The position numbers and the translations under genes are program-made. Shown here in pieces: positions 41,353 to 50,449 of a stretch of DNA of 64,000 nt (position 1 is its first letter; each line of letters starts with the position of its first letter). The stretch spans positions 105,976-169,975 of the forward strand of contig NZ_KK069988.1 in the NCBI RefSeq assembly GCF_000576425.1, given 5' to 3'. The DNA comes from Brachybacterium phenoliresistens. Its GTDB lineage: Bacteria; Actinomycetota; Actinomycetes; Actinomycetales; Dermabacteraceae. The notes under the pieces are model-generated. The model had not been told where the DNA came from and searched no databases. It worked only from the letters and a program-made list of their open reading frames with translations.

Positions 41353-42735
41353 CTACTCGTGAGGTCGTGCCGGCGGAGCGGACTGAGCAGCGAAACAGGC
41401 GGCAGATCGGGCTGCTGCGCGTTCCAGGGGGCCACGGCCGAGGAAGGCGGCCCAGGCCAGGCAGGCGATGGCGAGGCCGAGGACGAGAAGCAGACAGGCG
41501 AGATTGCTGCTGAGAGAGCCCGCAGGTCCTGTCAGGGCCAGGATCACGAGAGCATGCAGGGTGTACGCGGTCAGAGGCATCGCACCGATCGCGGCGACGG
41601 GCAGGAGCACCCATCGGATCGGCCTCGAGAGCAGGAGGGACACGCCGATGACGAACAGTGCGAACCCGCCCGATGTGAAGGTCTCCAGCACGGAGCCGGA
41701 GTGCGGCGCCGAGGATGTCACGGAGACGACGAGCATCTCGAACGGTCGCATCTCCGCGAGCCGATCGGGGTAGGTGCTCCAGCCCATGTCCTCGTCCCAG
41801 GAGTACGAGAACGAGCTGCTCCCGGTGCCCCATGCCTGGCCGTACCCCTCGGGTTCGCAGTACACGCTGGGGTCGTACGGTGCAGGGGGATAGCAGAGCA
41901 GTCCCGTCCCGTCGACGTCCTCGAAGGGCACCATGGGCTCCGCGTCCTCGAAGGATGAGGAGCCGCTGGAGCTGGCGTATCCCGACGAGAACTCCGGGAC
42001 CAGGAATCCCAGCGCGGAGCCGAGCGCCGCACCGCAGATGGTGCCGGCGATGGCGAGGGTCGCGCCGATCGCCGTGATCAGGCCCGCGACCCGGGGCTGC
42101 GTGAGCGGGAGCCGCCCCAGCGCCATGCCGACCAGCATGAGGGGCGCCCAGGTCGTGAATCGGTAGACGCCGACCATCAGGAGGCTGCTGCCGGCTCCAT
42201 AGGCTCCCAGGGAGAGAGCCTCGAGAAGAGCGACCAGCACGGGGCCGAACAGCGCGAGGGGTATCGCGCACAGGATCAGACGTGACGGCCGCAGCCGCAG
42301 CACCGGGATGGCCGCGACGTACATCAGACCGTAGAACGTGAGGATCACGACGATGCCCACGCCGGTCATCTCGAGTGCCAGGCCGACCGCGAAGATCGCC
42401 GCCCCGCGGCCCACGAGCGACAACCGCAGCCGGGGCAGGTCCTCGGGCCGGGGGATCCGTTCACGACCGGTGAGCAGCGCGATGGAGATGCCGGCGAGGA
42501 CGGCGAACAGGATCGAGGAGTTGCCGTGCACGATGGTGAGATAGGAGAGCGGCGAGCTCCAGCGGAAGGGCGGGATGTCGCCGAGATGGGCTGTCACCAT
42601 GCCGAGGACGGCGAGCCCTCGGGCGATGTCCAGACCGTTCAGGCGAGGCGGGGACACCAGACGGCCCAGGCGTGCGCGGGGACCGGGCGTGAAGGGTGCC
42701 GCGGGAGCAAGCGCGGCGGCGGAAGGTGAGGTCAC
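41353..42735 (-). CDS. Multi-pass membrane acyltransferase-like protein (DUF418/HGSNAT type)
   Basis: About 460 residues with some 10-11 hydrophobic helices. The start RLNGLDIARGLAVLGMVTAH is the signature of DUF418 and heparan-alpha-glucosaminide acetyltransferase-like proteins. A large non-membrane loop (about residues 250-330) is rich in Ser, Tyr, Glu and Asp, with two Cys (LLCYPP and VYCEPEG) that may be disulfide-linked outside the cell. GTG 42735 is chosen over ATG 42792 because TACTAT sits 6 bases before it. Substrate unknown; cell-surface glycan acylation is a guess. Confidence 0.7.
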   Translation of the reverse strand: MTSPSAAALAPAAPFTPGPRARLGRLVSPPRLNGLDIARGLAVLGMVTAHLGDIPPFRWSSPLSYLTIVHGNSSILFAVLAGISIALLTGRERIPRPEDLPRLRLSLVGRGAAIFAVGLALEMTGVGIVVILTFYGLMYVAAIPVLRLRPSRLILCAIPLALFGPVLVALLEALSLGAYGAGSSLLMVGVYRFTTWAPLMLVGMALGRLPLTQPRVAGLITAIGATLAIAGTICGAALGSALGFLVPEFSSGYASSSGSSSFEDAEPMVPFEDVDGTGLLCYPPAPYDPSVYCEPEGYGQAWGTGSSSFSYSWDEDMGWSTYPDRLAEMRPFEMLVVSVTSSAPHSGSVLETFTSGGFALFVIGVSLLLSRPIRWVLLPVAAIGAMPLTAYTLHALVILALTGPAGSLSSNLACLLLVLGLAIACLAWAAFLGRGPLERAAARSAACFAAQSAPPARPHE

Positions 42736-42747
42736 TCCCGGATAGTA
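42736..42747 (-). promoter_or_regulatory. Leaderless -10 element TACTAT of the DUF418-like gene
   Basis: On the minus strand TACTAT (42742-42747) is followed by 6 bases and GTG 42735. Confidence 0.5.
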
Positions 42748-42875
42748 GACGGCCCCGATCGCCCGCGAGGTCGGTGCGACCGGCCTCGACACGAGCGGGA
42801 CGTCCGATCTGCCGGTGGCGTTCCTCCGGCGTCGCCGTCCCGCAGGCGGTCCGGTGGGCCGCGAAGACTCGCGCG

Positions 42876-42980
42876 ATGGCCGCGGCGCTGCGCGCCCAGG
42901 GCCTCGACCACATCTCGATCACCGCCTACGCCTCTGACGGGGTGACCGTCGTCGGCACCTGGACGGGGATGTCCCTCTGA
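42876..42980 (+). pseudogene. Possible gene fragment of unknown family
   Basis: A 34-residue frame (MAAALRAQGLDHISITAYAS, then GVTVVGTWTGMSL and stop). The same frame stays open back to about 42840 with coding-like third positions, but no start with a ribosome site is seen. It looks like the tail of a lost gene. It is convergent with the sensor kinase, 36 bases apart. Confidence 0.35.
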
Positions 42981-43016
42981 CGCGAGACGCCACCGATGCC
43001 GTGCCCGCGTCGGCGC

Positions 43017-44240
43017 TCACCGCGCCGGCAGGGTGACCCGCCAGTTGATCATCGTCCCCTGCTCGAGCTCGAGCGCATCCACCCAGCCGGAGTGGCGGCG
43101 TGCCCGGCTGGCCATGTTCGCCAGGCCGCTGCGGCGCGAGACCGCGGGGTCGATGCCGCGGCCGTTGTCGGAGACGCTGACCTGCAGCACCCGGTCCACG
43201 CCCTCCCAGAACATCGTGATGTTCACGGCGACGGCGCTCGCGTGGGCGTGCCGGGCGGCGTTGGCGAGGCATTCACGGACGACGGCGACGACGTCCTCGG
43301 CGACATCTGCCTCGACCTCGGCGTCCAGATCCGCCGGCGGGGAGGGCAGGCGCAGCGTGGGGGCGAAGCCCAGCCCGGCCGTGGCCAGGCCCGCCTCGTG
43401 GCGCAGCCGCTCGCTGAGGGTGGCCTCGGGGCGTTCGCGGCGCAGCGACTGCACCACCTGACGGATCTGCGCGACCGCGTTCTCGACGCCCCGCACCGAG
43501 GCCTCGACGCTGCCGCGCACGCGGGCGTCGGACGGGGCGGCGACCTCGGTGGCCAGCGCGCCGGTCAGGGATTCCAGCTCCATGCCGACCGCGAACAGCT
43601 CCTGGATGGCGAGGTCATGGAGGTCCCGGGCGATCCTGCCGCGCTCGTCCTCGAGGGACTCGCCGCCCGCGGCGCCGATGCCGTCCAGGCACAGCCCCAG
43701 CAGCATGGCGAGGGCGTCCAGACGCTCGCGGCAGTCCACCCGCAGCGGCACCCCGCAGGCGGGGGAGAACACGATGAGCGCGCCGATGCCGTGGCTCCCG
43801 CCGCTGACCAGCGACAGCGCCGCAGGGATGGTGCGCCGGCCGTCGCCCGTGTCCTGGCCGATCCCGCCGTCGCCGGAGACGGCACCGCCGACGGCCGCAC
43901 CGACCGCCCGGGCGTCGAGGCGGATCGCGGCGATGTGCTCGGAGGCGGGAGCATCGGCCGTGGCCAGCGCCCTGCCCAGCGGGGAGGAGCGCTCGATCTC
44001 CTGGCCCAGGAGATAGGGGCCCAGCGCCCCGGTGACGATCTCGTAGGCCCAGCGACCCGTGTCCGCGGGCAGCACGAGCGCGGCCGAGACGGCTCCCAGG
44101 TCCTCGGCGGCCTCGTCGACCAGGAGCGCGAGGGCGTCCTCGACCTCCTCGGCGGCCAGCACCTTCACCGAGAGGTCCTGCAGACGGGCGCGGTCCGGGC
44201 TGAGACCGCGCGGCTCCGGGGCGGACAGCGGGATGCTCAT
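43017..44240 (-). CDS. GAF-domain sensor histidine kinase (DevS/DosS-like)
   Basis: A 407-residue soluble kinase without membrane segments. One GAF-like domain covers about residues 25-190. The HisKA_3 dimerisation helix carries the phosphoacceptor H208 in RIARDLHDLAIQELF, as in DevS/DosS. The ATPase domain has the N-box VVRECLANAARHAHAS and the G-box DNGRGIDP. Its ATG overlaps the cydC stop by ATGA, so it is the last gene of the cydABDC operon. The ligand (haem, oxygen or redox) is an inference from context. The likely partner is the regulator at 40627. Confidence 0.85.
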   Translation of the reverse strand: MSIPLSAPEPRGLSPDRARLQDLSVKVLAAEEVEDALALLVDEAAEDLGAVSAALVLPADTGRWAYEIVTGALGPYLLGQEIERSSPLGRALATADAPASEHIAAIRLDARAVGAAVGGAVSGDGGIGQDTGDGRRTIPAALSLVSGGSHGIGALIVFSPACGVPLRVDCRERLDALAMLLGLCLDGIGAAGGESLEDERGRIARDLHDLAIQELFAVGMELESLTGALATEVAAPSDARVRGSVEASVRGVENAVAQIRQVVQSLRRERPEATLSERLRHEAGLATAGLGFAPTLRLPSPPADLDAEVEADVAEDVVAVVRECLANAARHAHASAVAVNITMFWEGVDRVLQVSVSDNGRGIDPAVSRRSGLANMASRARRHSGWVDALELEQGTMINWRVTLPAR

Positions 44241-46063
44241 GCGTCGCCGCCCGGGCGCCCCGGCGTCAGGGTCCATCGGCCGTCGGGCTCGAGGTCGAGC
44301 ACGGCGGCGCCGGGCGGGATCCGGTCGCGGCGGTGGGTCACGACCACCACCGTATGCTCCCGCGGCAGCAGCGGACCGCCCGGCGCACCCGGATCCAGCA
44401 GCCGGGTCAGCAGGGCGTCGCCGCGGGCCGCGTCGAGGTGCTCGGTGGGCTCGTCCAGCAGGGAGATCGGGGCGCCGCGCACCAGGGCGCGGGCCAGCAG
44501 CAGCCGGCGGCGCTCCCCGCCGGAGACGGTCGTGCCGTCCGGGCCGAGCATGGTGTCCAGCCCGGCCGGCAGCGCGTCGACCCAGTCCTCGAGCCCGACC
44601 TCGGCCAGCGCCTGCCGGATCTCGGCGTCCGTGACCTGGCCGCGGGCCACCCGCAGGTTCTCCCGTACGGTGGTGGCGAAGACATGGGCGTCCTCTGCGA
44701 AGAGGATCACCTCGCCGTCGTGCGGATCCGGCCGGTGGGCCGCGGCGGCGACCGGACCAGCGGTCGGCCCGGCAGTCGGCCCAGCGGTCGGCCCGGCGAC
44801 CGGACCGGACTCGGGGTCGGGGCGCGCCGGCTCCAGGGCCACGCTCCCGCGCAGGGGCTCGAGCAGCCCCGCGAGCGTCATGAGCAGCGTGGACTTGCCG
44901 ATGCCGGAGGCGCCGGTGATCGCCAGGCGCGTCCCGGGCGCGAGCTCGAGGTCCAGACCGCGCACCCCGCGGCCCTCCGCGGACCAGCCGGCGTCCAGGC
45001 CCCGGGCTCGGAGGGCGGGCACGGCCCGGCCCGCTGCCGCGGCGTCGGTGCCGGCGTCGCGCCCGGCTCCGGGCTCCGCCGCGGGGGTCCGGGTCGCGTC
45101 GGCGTCCTGCGGGCCGATGGCCTCGACCAGGCGGGCGGCGGCGGCACGGGAGCGGGCGCGCTGCGCGGCGGCCGCGGGCAGGGCGGTGGCCGCCTCGAAG
45201 CTCGACAGCGGCAGCAGCAGGAGGATGCCGATGGTCCCGGCGCTCGCCGCACCCTGCAGCCACACGGCCCCGGCGGCGAGGAGGGAGCCGAGCACGGCGG
45301 GGATCATCGCCAGCGGCACGGCCGCCGCGGCGATCGCCGCGGGCCAGGCGGCCCGGTCGACGGCCCGGTCGTGGTCGCGCTGCGCCGCGGCCAGGTCGGC
45401 CTCGGCGGCATCGAGACGGCCGGCCACCCGCAGTGCGGTGGCGTCGTCGAGGATCTCGAGCGCGGCGGAGACCACCGCGGACCGCGTCTCCAGCACCGCC
45501 GCCTGCGTGGCGCCTGCCGCCCGGTGCGCCGTCCAGGGGGCGAGGCAGGTCGCGATCAGCAGGGAGAGCAGCATCGTCCCGGCGGCGAGCAGGGACAGCG
45601 GGCCGATGGTCGCCAGCACCGCGAGGGCCATCACCGCGGCGACCGCGGCGGGGACCACCGCGGTGATGACGTGGTCGGCCATCTCCTGCGCGTCATCGCC
45701 GAGGCGGGCCAGCAGGTCGCCGCGGCGCAGGCGGCTGATCGCGTCGGCGGGACGGGAGGCCAGGCGCGTGAACAGGCCGGTGCGCAGCTCGACCACGCCC
45801 CGCAGGGCGACGTCGTGGGTGAGCATGCGGTCCGCCCAGCGCAGCACGCCGCGGCTGACGCCGAGGGCGCGCACGCCGACGACGGCGACCGTCAGGTCCA
45901 GCACGGGCGGCATCGTCCATGCCGTCGTGACCAGCCAGGCGGAGACCGCCGCGAGGGCGAAGGCGGCGCCGAGGGTCGCGGCGGAGGCGATCACCGCGGC
46001 GAGCAGACGGGTGCGGGGGATCCGCAGCAGCGGCAGGATCCGTGCGAGCGGTGCGGTGCTCAT
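44237..46063 (-). CDS. cydC: Thiol reductant ABC exporter subunit CydC
   Basis: A 608-residue ABC half-transporter. Six membrane helices occupy about residues 15-300, then a nucleotide-binding domain with Walker A GASGIGKST, signature TVSGGERRRLLLARAL and Walker B PISLLDEPTEHLD. With CydD it exports thiols needed to assemble cytochrome bd. An unusual GPTA repeat (about residues 419-437) is inserted between Walker A and the Q-loop. It overlaps cydD and the kinase gene by 4 bases each. Confidence 0.92.
   Translation of the reverse strand: MSTAPLARILPLLRIPRTRLLAAVIASAATLGAAFALAAVSAWLVTTAWTMPPVLDLTVAVVGVRALGVSRGVLRWADRMLTHDVALRGVVELRTGLFTRLASRPADAISRLRRGDLLARLGDDAQEMADHVITAVVPAAVAAVMALAVLATIGPLSLLAAGTMLLSLLIATCLAPWTAHRAAGATQAAVLETRSAVVSAALEILDDATALRVAGRLDAAEADLAAAQRDHDRAVDRAAWPAAIAAAAVPLAMIPAVLGSLLAAGAVWLQGAASAGTIGILLLLPLSSFEAATALPAAAAQRARSRAAAARLVEAIGPQDADATRTPAAEPGAGRDAGTDAAAAGRAVPALRARGLDAGWSAEGRGVRGLDLELAPGTRLAITGASGIGKSTLLMTLAGLLEPLRGSVALEPARPDPESGPVAGPTAGPTAGPTAGPVAAAAHRPDPHDGEVILFAEDAHVFATTVRENLRVARGQVTDAEIRQALAEVGLEDWVDALPAGLDTMLGPDGTTVSGGERRRLLLARALVRGAPISLLDEPTEHLDAARGDALLTRLLDPGAPGGPLLPREHTVVVVTHRRDRIPPGAAVLDLEPDGRWTLTPGRPGGDA
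44751..44806. repeat. 12-bp tandem repeat inside cydC
   Basis: About 4.7 copies of a 12-bp unit (starts 44751, 44763, 44775, 44787, 44799) encode Gly-Pro-Thr/Val-Ala. Copies differ at one to four positions, and the frame is kept because the unit is a multiple of 3. Confidence 0.85.
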
Positions 46064-47799
46064 GCGGCGGCCTCCTCGGTGCTGTCCGCAGTCCCCCGGG
46101 CGTGCACCGCGACGACGGCGTCGGCCCGGGCGAGGAGCGTCTCGCGGTGGGCGATCACCAGGACGGTGCGGCCCGCGGCGCGGAAGGCGTCCAGGGCGTC
46201 GAGGACCACCTGCTCGCTCGCGCCGTCGAGGTGGGCGGTCGGCTCGTCGAGGACGACCAGCTGGGCGGGGGAGAGCAGCGCCCGGGCCAGGGCCAGGCGC
46301 TGGCGCTCGCCGAGGGACAGCCCGGCCCCGGCCCGGCCCACGGGCGCATCCTCGCCGCGCAGGGCGATCACCGCGTCCAGGCCGGTCGCGCGGGCGGCAT
46401 CCGCGATCGCGCGCTGCGCGGCGCCGGGGGAACCGGCGGTGCCGGCGGCGGGGGCGGGCAGGGCGGCGGCGAGCACCTCCCGGATGCTCCCGGGCGGCAG
46501 CACGGGCCGCTGGGGGAGGTAGGCGACCTGGCGCCACAGGCTCGCCCGGTCGATCTGCTCCAGGGGGATCGGCGTCCCGCCGGAGGGCACGATCTCGACG
46601 CCGCCGGCGTCGGGGCGCAGCAGCCCCAGGAGCACGTGGGCGAGGGTCGTCTTCCCGGCGCCGCTGGGACCGGTCAGGGCGGTGATCCGGCCGGGCTCGA
46701 GGGCGATGGCGGCCGCGTGGGGCGCCGTGCCGGTGCGGGAGGCGACGCTCACCGCTTCGGCCCGCAGGATGCTGCTGCGCAGGTCCGGGGCGGGCACGTC
46801 CCCGGGGGCGGGCAGCGGCTCGTCGAGGACCGCGAAGGCGGCATCGGCCGCGGCCAGCCCGTCGGTGGAGGCGTGGTACTGCTGGCCCACGGCCCGCAGC
46901 GGCAGGTAGACCTCGGGGGCCAGGACGAGGATCGCGAGCGCCGGGGCGAGGTCCATCTGCCCGTACACCAGGCGCAGTCCGATGCTCACGGCGATCAGCG
47001 CCACGCACAGCGTCGCCAGCAGCTCGAGCACCATCGCGGACAGGAAGGCGTAGCGCAGGGAGCCCATCGCCGAGGCGTGGTGGCGCCGCCCGAGCTCGCG
47101 GACGGAGCGCTCCGGCCCGCGCTCGCGGCCGAGGGCGACGAGCGTGGGCAGTCCCTCGACGAGATCCAGCAGCTGGGTCCACAGCGATCGCATGTCCGCG
47201 AGCAGCCTCGCGGAGCGGCCCTCGGTGAGCCGGCCGACGAGGATCATGAACACGGGCACCAGCGGCAGCGTCACCGCGGCGATGATCGCGCTGGTGAGGT
47301 CGAGGACCCCGATGACCACCAGGCACAGCGGGGTGAGCGTCGCCGCCAGCAGCAGCTGGGGGACATATCCCACGAGGTACGGGCGCAGCCGCTCCAGCCC
47401 GGTGGTGGCCAGGGCCGTGACGTCCGCGCCGCGCCCCGCCCCGGCGCGCGGGCCGCGCCGGGCGGCGTGGCCCACCACCCGGGCGCGCAGCTCGGCGATG
47501 GCGCGCGTGGCGGCCCGGTGCCCCGTGCGCTGCTGGACGAGGACGGCTCCGGCCCGGACCGCGAGGGCCGCGGCGAGCAGGACCAGCAGGCGGGGGGAGG
47601 CCGCCGGCGGGACCCTGTCCTCGAGCAGATCGCTGCCGAGCCGGGCGAGGGCCAGCGCCGTGACGATCACGCAGGCGGACTGCACGAGCCCCAGCACGGT
47701 CGAGAGGACCAGGTGGGAGCGGGCGGCCCGCACCTGCGAGGCCAGGCGCGGATCGATCGGCCCGCGGCGCGTGCCCGGGCGCGTCCCGGTCCGGCTCAT
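46060..47799 (-). CDS. cydD: Thiol reductant ABC exporter subunit CydD
   Basis: A 579-residue ABC half-transporter. Membrane helices cover about residues 25-310. The nucleotide-binding domain has Walker A GPSGAGKTT, signature LSLGERQRLALARALL and Walker B QLVVLDEPTAHLDG. It pairs with CydC. The ATG at 47799 overlaps the cydB stop by ATGA, and its own stop overlaps the cydC start, so translation is coupled along the operon. Confidence 0.92.
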   Translation of the reverse strand: MSRTGTRPGTRRGPIDPRLASQVRAARSHLVLSTVLGLVQSACVIVTALALARLGSDLLEDRVPPAASPRLLVLLAAALAVRAGAVLVQQRTGHRAATRAIAELRARVVGHAARRGPRAGAGRGADVTALATTGLERLRPYLVGYVPQLLLAATLTPLCLVVIGVLDLTSAIIAAVTLPLVPVFMILVGRLTEGRSARLLADMRSLWTQLLDLVEGLPTLVALGRERGPERSVRELGRRHHASAMGSLRYAFLSAMVLELLATLCVALIAVSIGLRLVYGQMDLAPALAILVLAPEVYLPLRAVGQQYHASTDGLAAADAAFAVLDEPLPAPGDVPAPDLRSSILRAEAVSVASRTGTAPHAAAIALEPGRITALTGPSGAGKTTLAHVLLGLLRPDAGGVEIVPSGGTPIPLEQIDRASLWRQVAYLPQRPVLPPGSIREVLAAALPAPAAGTAGSPGAAQRAIADAARATGLDAVIALRGEDAPVGRAGAGLSLGERQRLALARALLSPAQLVVLDEPTAHLDGASEQVVLDALDAFRAAGRTVLVIAHRETLLARADAVVAVHARGTADSTEEAAA

Positions 47800-48878
47800 T
47801 CCTGCTCGAAGGCGTCGCGGTAGCGCCGGCGCAGGCCGGCCACGGCGGCGGTGCCGGGCATCGGCCCCTCGTCCCCGGAGATGCGGTGCCGGAACACCCA
47901 GTACGACCAGGCCTGGTACGCGATGACCAGGGGGAGCAGGATCGCGGTGACGACGGTCATCACCAGCAGGGTGTGCTCGCTGGAGGAGGCGTTGGCGACG
48001 GTCAGCGACAGGGCCGGGTCGTTCGCCGCGGGAAGGACGCTCGGGAACAGTCCGGCGAACAGCTGCACGGTCGCGGCGGCGATGGCCACCGCGGTGGCGG
48101 CGAAGGCGAGCCGCTCGCGGCCGGCCCGCACCGCCGGCAGCACCGCGCCGAGCGCGAGCGCGGCGACCAGGAGCGCCGCCCAGGTCACCGCAGTGCCCGA
48201 ATGGGCGAGCTGGTGCCACAGCAGGTAGGCGCCGCCCGCGAGGAGCACGGGCACGGCGAGGACCGCCGCCAGGCGGCGGGCATCGGCCCGGATCGCGCCC
48301 TCGGTGCGCAGGGTCAGGTACAGGGTGCCGTGCAGCCAGAACAGCAGCACGAACACGAGCCCGCCGAGCAGGGCGAAGGGGTTCAGCAGCTCGCCCAGGG
48401 TGCTGGTCACCCAGCGGTTCTCGTCCAGCTGCACACCGGCGGCGATGTTGGAGAAGGCCACGCCCCACAGCAGGGCCGGGGCGGTCCCGCACAGCACGTG
48501 CAGCACGTCCCAGGCGCCGCGCCAGGCGGCGTCCTCGCGCTTGTCGCGGTACTTGAAGGCGCACACCCGCACGATCAGCGCCACCAGGATCGCCAGCAGC
48601 GGCAGGTAGAAGCCGCTGAACAGGGTGGCGTACCACTCGGGGAAGGCCGCGAACATGGCGGCCCCGCCGGCGATCAGCCACACCTCGTTGCCGTCCCAGA
48701 GCGGGCCGATGGTGCGCAGCATGGTGGAGCGGCGCGAGGAGCTGCCGCGGCCGAGCGCGAGCAGGTCCATCTCCACCCCGAAGTCGAAGCCCTCCAGCAC
48801 GAAGTAGCCCAGGAACATGAGGCCGATGAGGCAGAACCAGAGGATCTGCAGGCCGGTCGGGTCGGTGAATGCGTCCAT
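47796..48878 (-). CDS. cydB: Cytochrome bd ubiquinol oxidase subunit II
   Basis: A 360-residue protein with about 9 membrane helices. The start LQILWFCLIGLMFLGYFVLE and GFDFGVEMDLL, then GPLWDGNEVWLIAGGAAMFAA, are conserved in CydB. It forms the oxidase with CydA, reducing oxygen with quinol electrons at low oxygen tension. It begins 14 bases after cydA. Confidence 0.95.
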   Translation of the reverse strand: MDAFTDPTGLQILWFCLIGLMFLGYFVLEGFDFGVEMDLLALGRGSSSRRSTMLRTIGPLWDGNEVWLIAGGAAMFAAFPEWYATLFSGFYLPLLAILVALIVRVCAFKYRDKREDAAWRGAWDVLHVLCGTAPALLWGVAFSNIAAGVQLDENRWVTSTLGELLNPFALLGGLVFVLLFWLHGTLYLTLRTEGAIRADARRLAAVLAVPVLLAGGAYLLWHQLAHSGTAVTWAALLVAALALGAVLPAVRAGRERLAFAATAVAIAAATVQLFAGLFPSVLPAANDPALSLTVANASSSEHTLLVMTVVTAILLPLVIAYQAWSYWVFRHRISGDEGPMPGTAAVAGLRRRYRDAFEQE

Positions 48879-48892
48879 GGCGGGGTCCTTCC

Positions 48893-50449
48893 TCAGTAGC
48901 CGAACGAGAGGGTCGGGGTGTCGAGCTCGTCGGTGCTCTCGTCCCGGCGGGGCAGGGGGATGCCCGCGAGGGCGGCGCGCCGCATGAGGTGGAACCACAC
49001 CACGGCGAGGATCCCGTAGAGCACGGTGAACACGAGCAGCGAGGTGATGACCATCGCGGACGGGTGGTTGGAGACCCCCTGCATGGTCATCAGGCGGATC
49101 GTGGGGTCATCGGGGTTGGGGACCACGACCCACGGCTGCCGGCCGATCTCGGTGAACACCCAGCCGGCGATGTTGGCGAGGAACGGCATGGGGATCGCGA
49201 GCACCGCGAACCAGGCGAAGGCCGTCGATCCGGTGGTGCGGGCGGCCTCCCCGCGACCGCGGGTGATCCACAGCGCCCACAGGGCGAGCACCGCGCTGAA
49301 CATGGCCAGGCCGATCATGAGGCGGAAGGACCAGTAGGTGACGAACAGGTTGGGACGGTAGTCGGCCTCGTGGACGGTGCCGTGCACGTCCGTGACGCTC
49401 TCGCCGAACTGCTCCTTGTACTGGGCGTTGAGGTCGTCCACGCCCTGCAGCTCCGCGTCGAAGGTGTGCGTGGCCAGGAAGGAGGTGAGGTTGGGGATCT
49501 CGATGAGGTGGGTGACGCTCGAGCAGTCCTGGGCGAAGGCGTCCGGGCCGCCGATGGTGAGCACCGAGAAGGGGGCGCCCTCCTGGGTCTCGCACAGCGC
49601 CTCGGCCGAGGCCATCTTCATCGGCTGCTGCTGGAACATGATCTGCGCCTGCGTGTCGCCGGTGATCGCGAGCAGCGCCCCGGAGATGAGCATCGCCACC
49701 ACGCCCAGGCGCAGGGCGGGGCGGAAGACGGTGCGGGCCTGCCGCTCGTGGGCGGCACCGTCGGCCGTCTCCAGCCCCTCCTGCCGGGCACGGTTGTGGT
49801 GGCGCACCATGTGCCAGGCCGCGACCCCGGTGACGAAGGCGGCGGCGACCAGCCAGGCGCCGGCGATCACGTGCGGGAAGGCGGCCAGGGCGGTGACGTT
49901 GGTGAGCACCGCCCACAGCGAGCCCTGGGAGGGATCGAGCTCCGCGCGCCCCGTCTCGGGGTTGAGCATCGCGCCGACGGGATGCTGCATGAACGAGTTG
50001 GCGGCGATGATGAAGTAGGCCGACAGGGTCGTGCCGAGGGCCACCATCCAGATGCACGCCAGGTGCACGCGGGCCGGGATCCTGCCCCAGCCGAAGATCC
50101 ACAGGCCCAGGAAGACGGACTCGAGGAAGAAGGCGGCCAGCCCCTCGAGGGCCAGCGGGGCCCCGAAGACGTCGCCGACGAACCGCGCGTACTCCGACCA
50201 GTTCATCCCGAACTGGAACTCCTGCACGATGCCGGTGGCGATGCCGATCCCGAAGTTCACGATCAGCAGGGAGCCGAAGAACTTCGTGAGCCGCGTCCAC
50301 GCGTCCGCGCGCTCGACGTCCCGGGAGCGGTGCGCCGCGGTCTGCATGACGGCGACCAGCAGCGAGAGCCCGATCGTGAGCGGGACGAAGATGAAGTGGT
50401 AGACGGTGGTGATGCCGAACTGCCACCGTGCCAGGTCCAGGGCTTCCAC
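48893..50449 (-). CDS. cydA: Cytochrome bd ubiquinol oxidase subunit I
   Basis: A 518-residue membrane protein carrying the haems. Visible ligands and conserved residues are the N-terminal His in TTVYHFIFVP, Glu in FFLESVFLGL, His in ALAAFPHVIAGAW, and GWVFTEIGRQPWVV. The Q-loop is of the short type. GTG 50449 follows GGAGGAGG. First gene of a five-gene operon with cydB, cydD, cydC and the kinase. A TACGCT hexamer at 50558-50563 (minus strand) may be its promoter. Confidence 0.95.
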   Translation of the reverse strand: MEALDLARWQFGITTVYHFIFVPLTIGLSLLVAVMQTAAHRSRDVERADAWTRLTKFFGSLLIVNFGIGIATGIVQEFQFGMNWSEYARFVGDVFGAPLALEGLAAFFLESVFLGLWIFGWGRIPARVHLACIWMVALGTTLSAYFIIAANSFMQHPVGAMLNPETGRAELDPSQGSLWAVLTNVTALAAFPHVIAGAWLVAAAFVTGVAAWHMVRHHNRARQEGLETADGAAHERQARTVFRPALRLGVVAMLISGALLAITGDTQAQIMFQQQPMKMASAEALCETQEGAPFSVLTIGGPDAFAQDCSSVTHLIEIPNLTSFLATHTFDAELQGVDDLNAQYKEQFGESVTDVHGTVHEADYRPNLFVTYWSFRLMIGLAMFSAVLALWALWITRGRGEAARTTGSTAFAWFAVLAIPMPFLANIAGWVFTEIGRQPWVVVPNPDDPTIRLMTMQGVSNHPSAMVITSLLVFTVLYGILAVVWFHLMRRAALAGIPLPRRDESTDELDTPTLSFGY

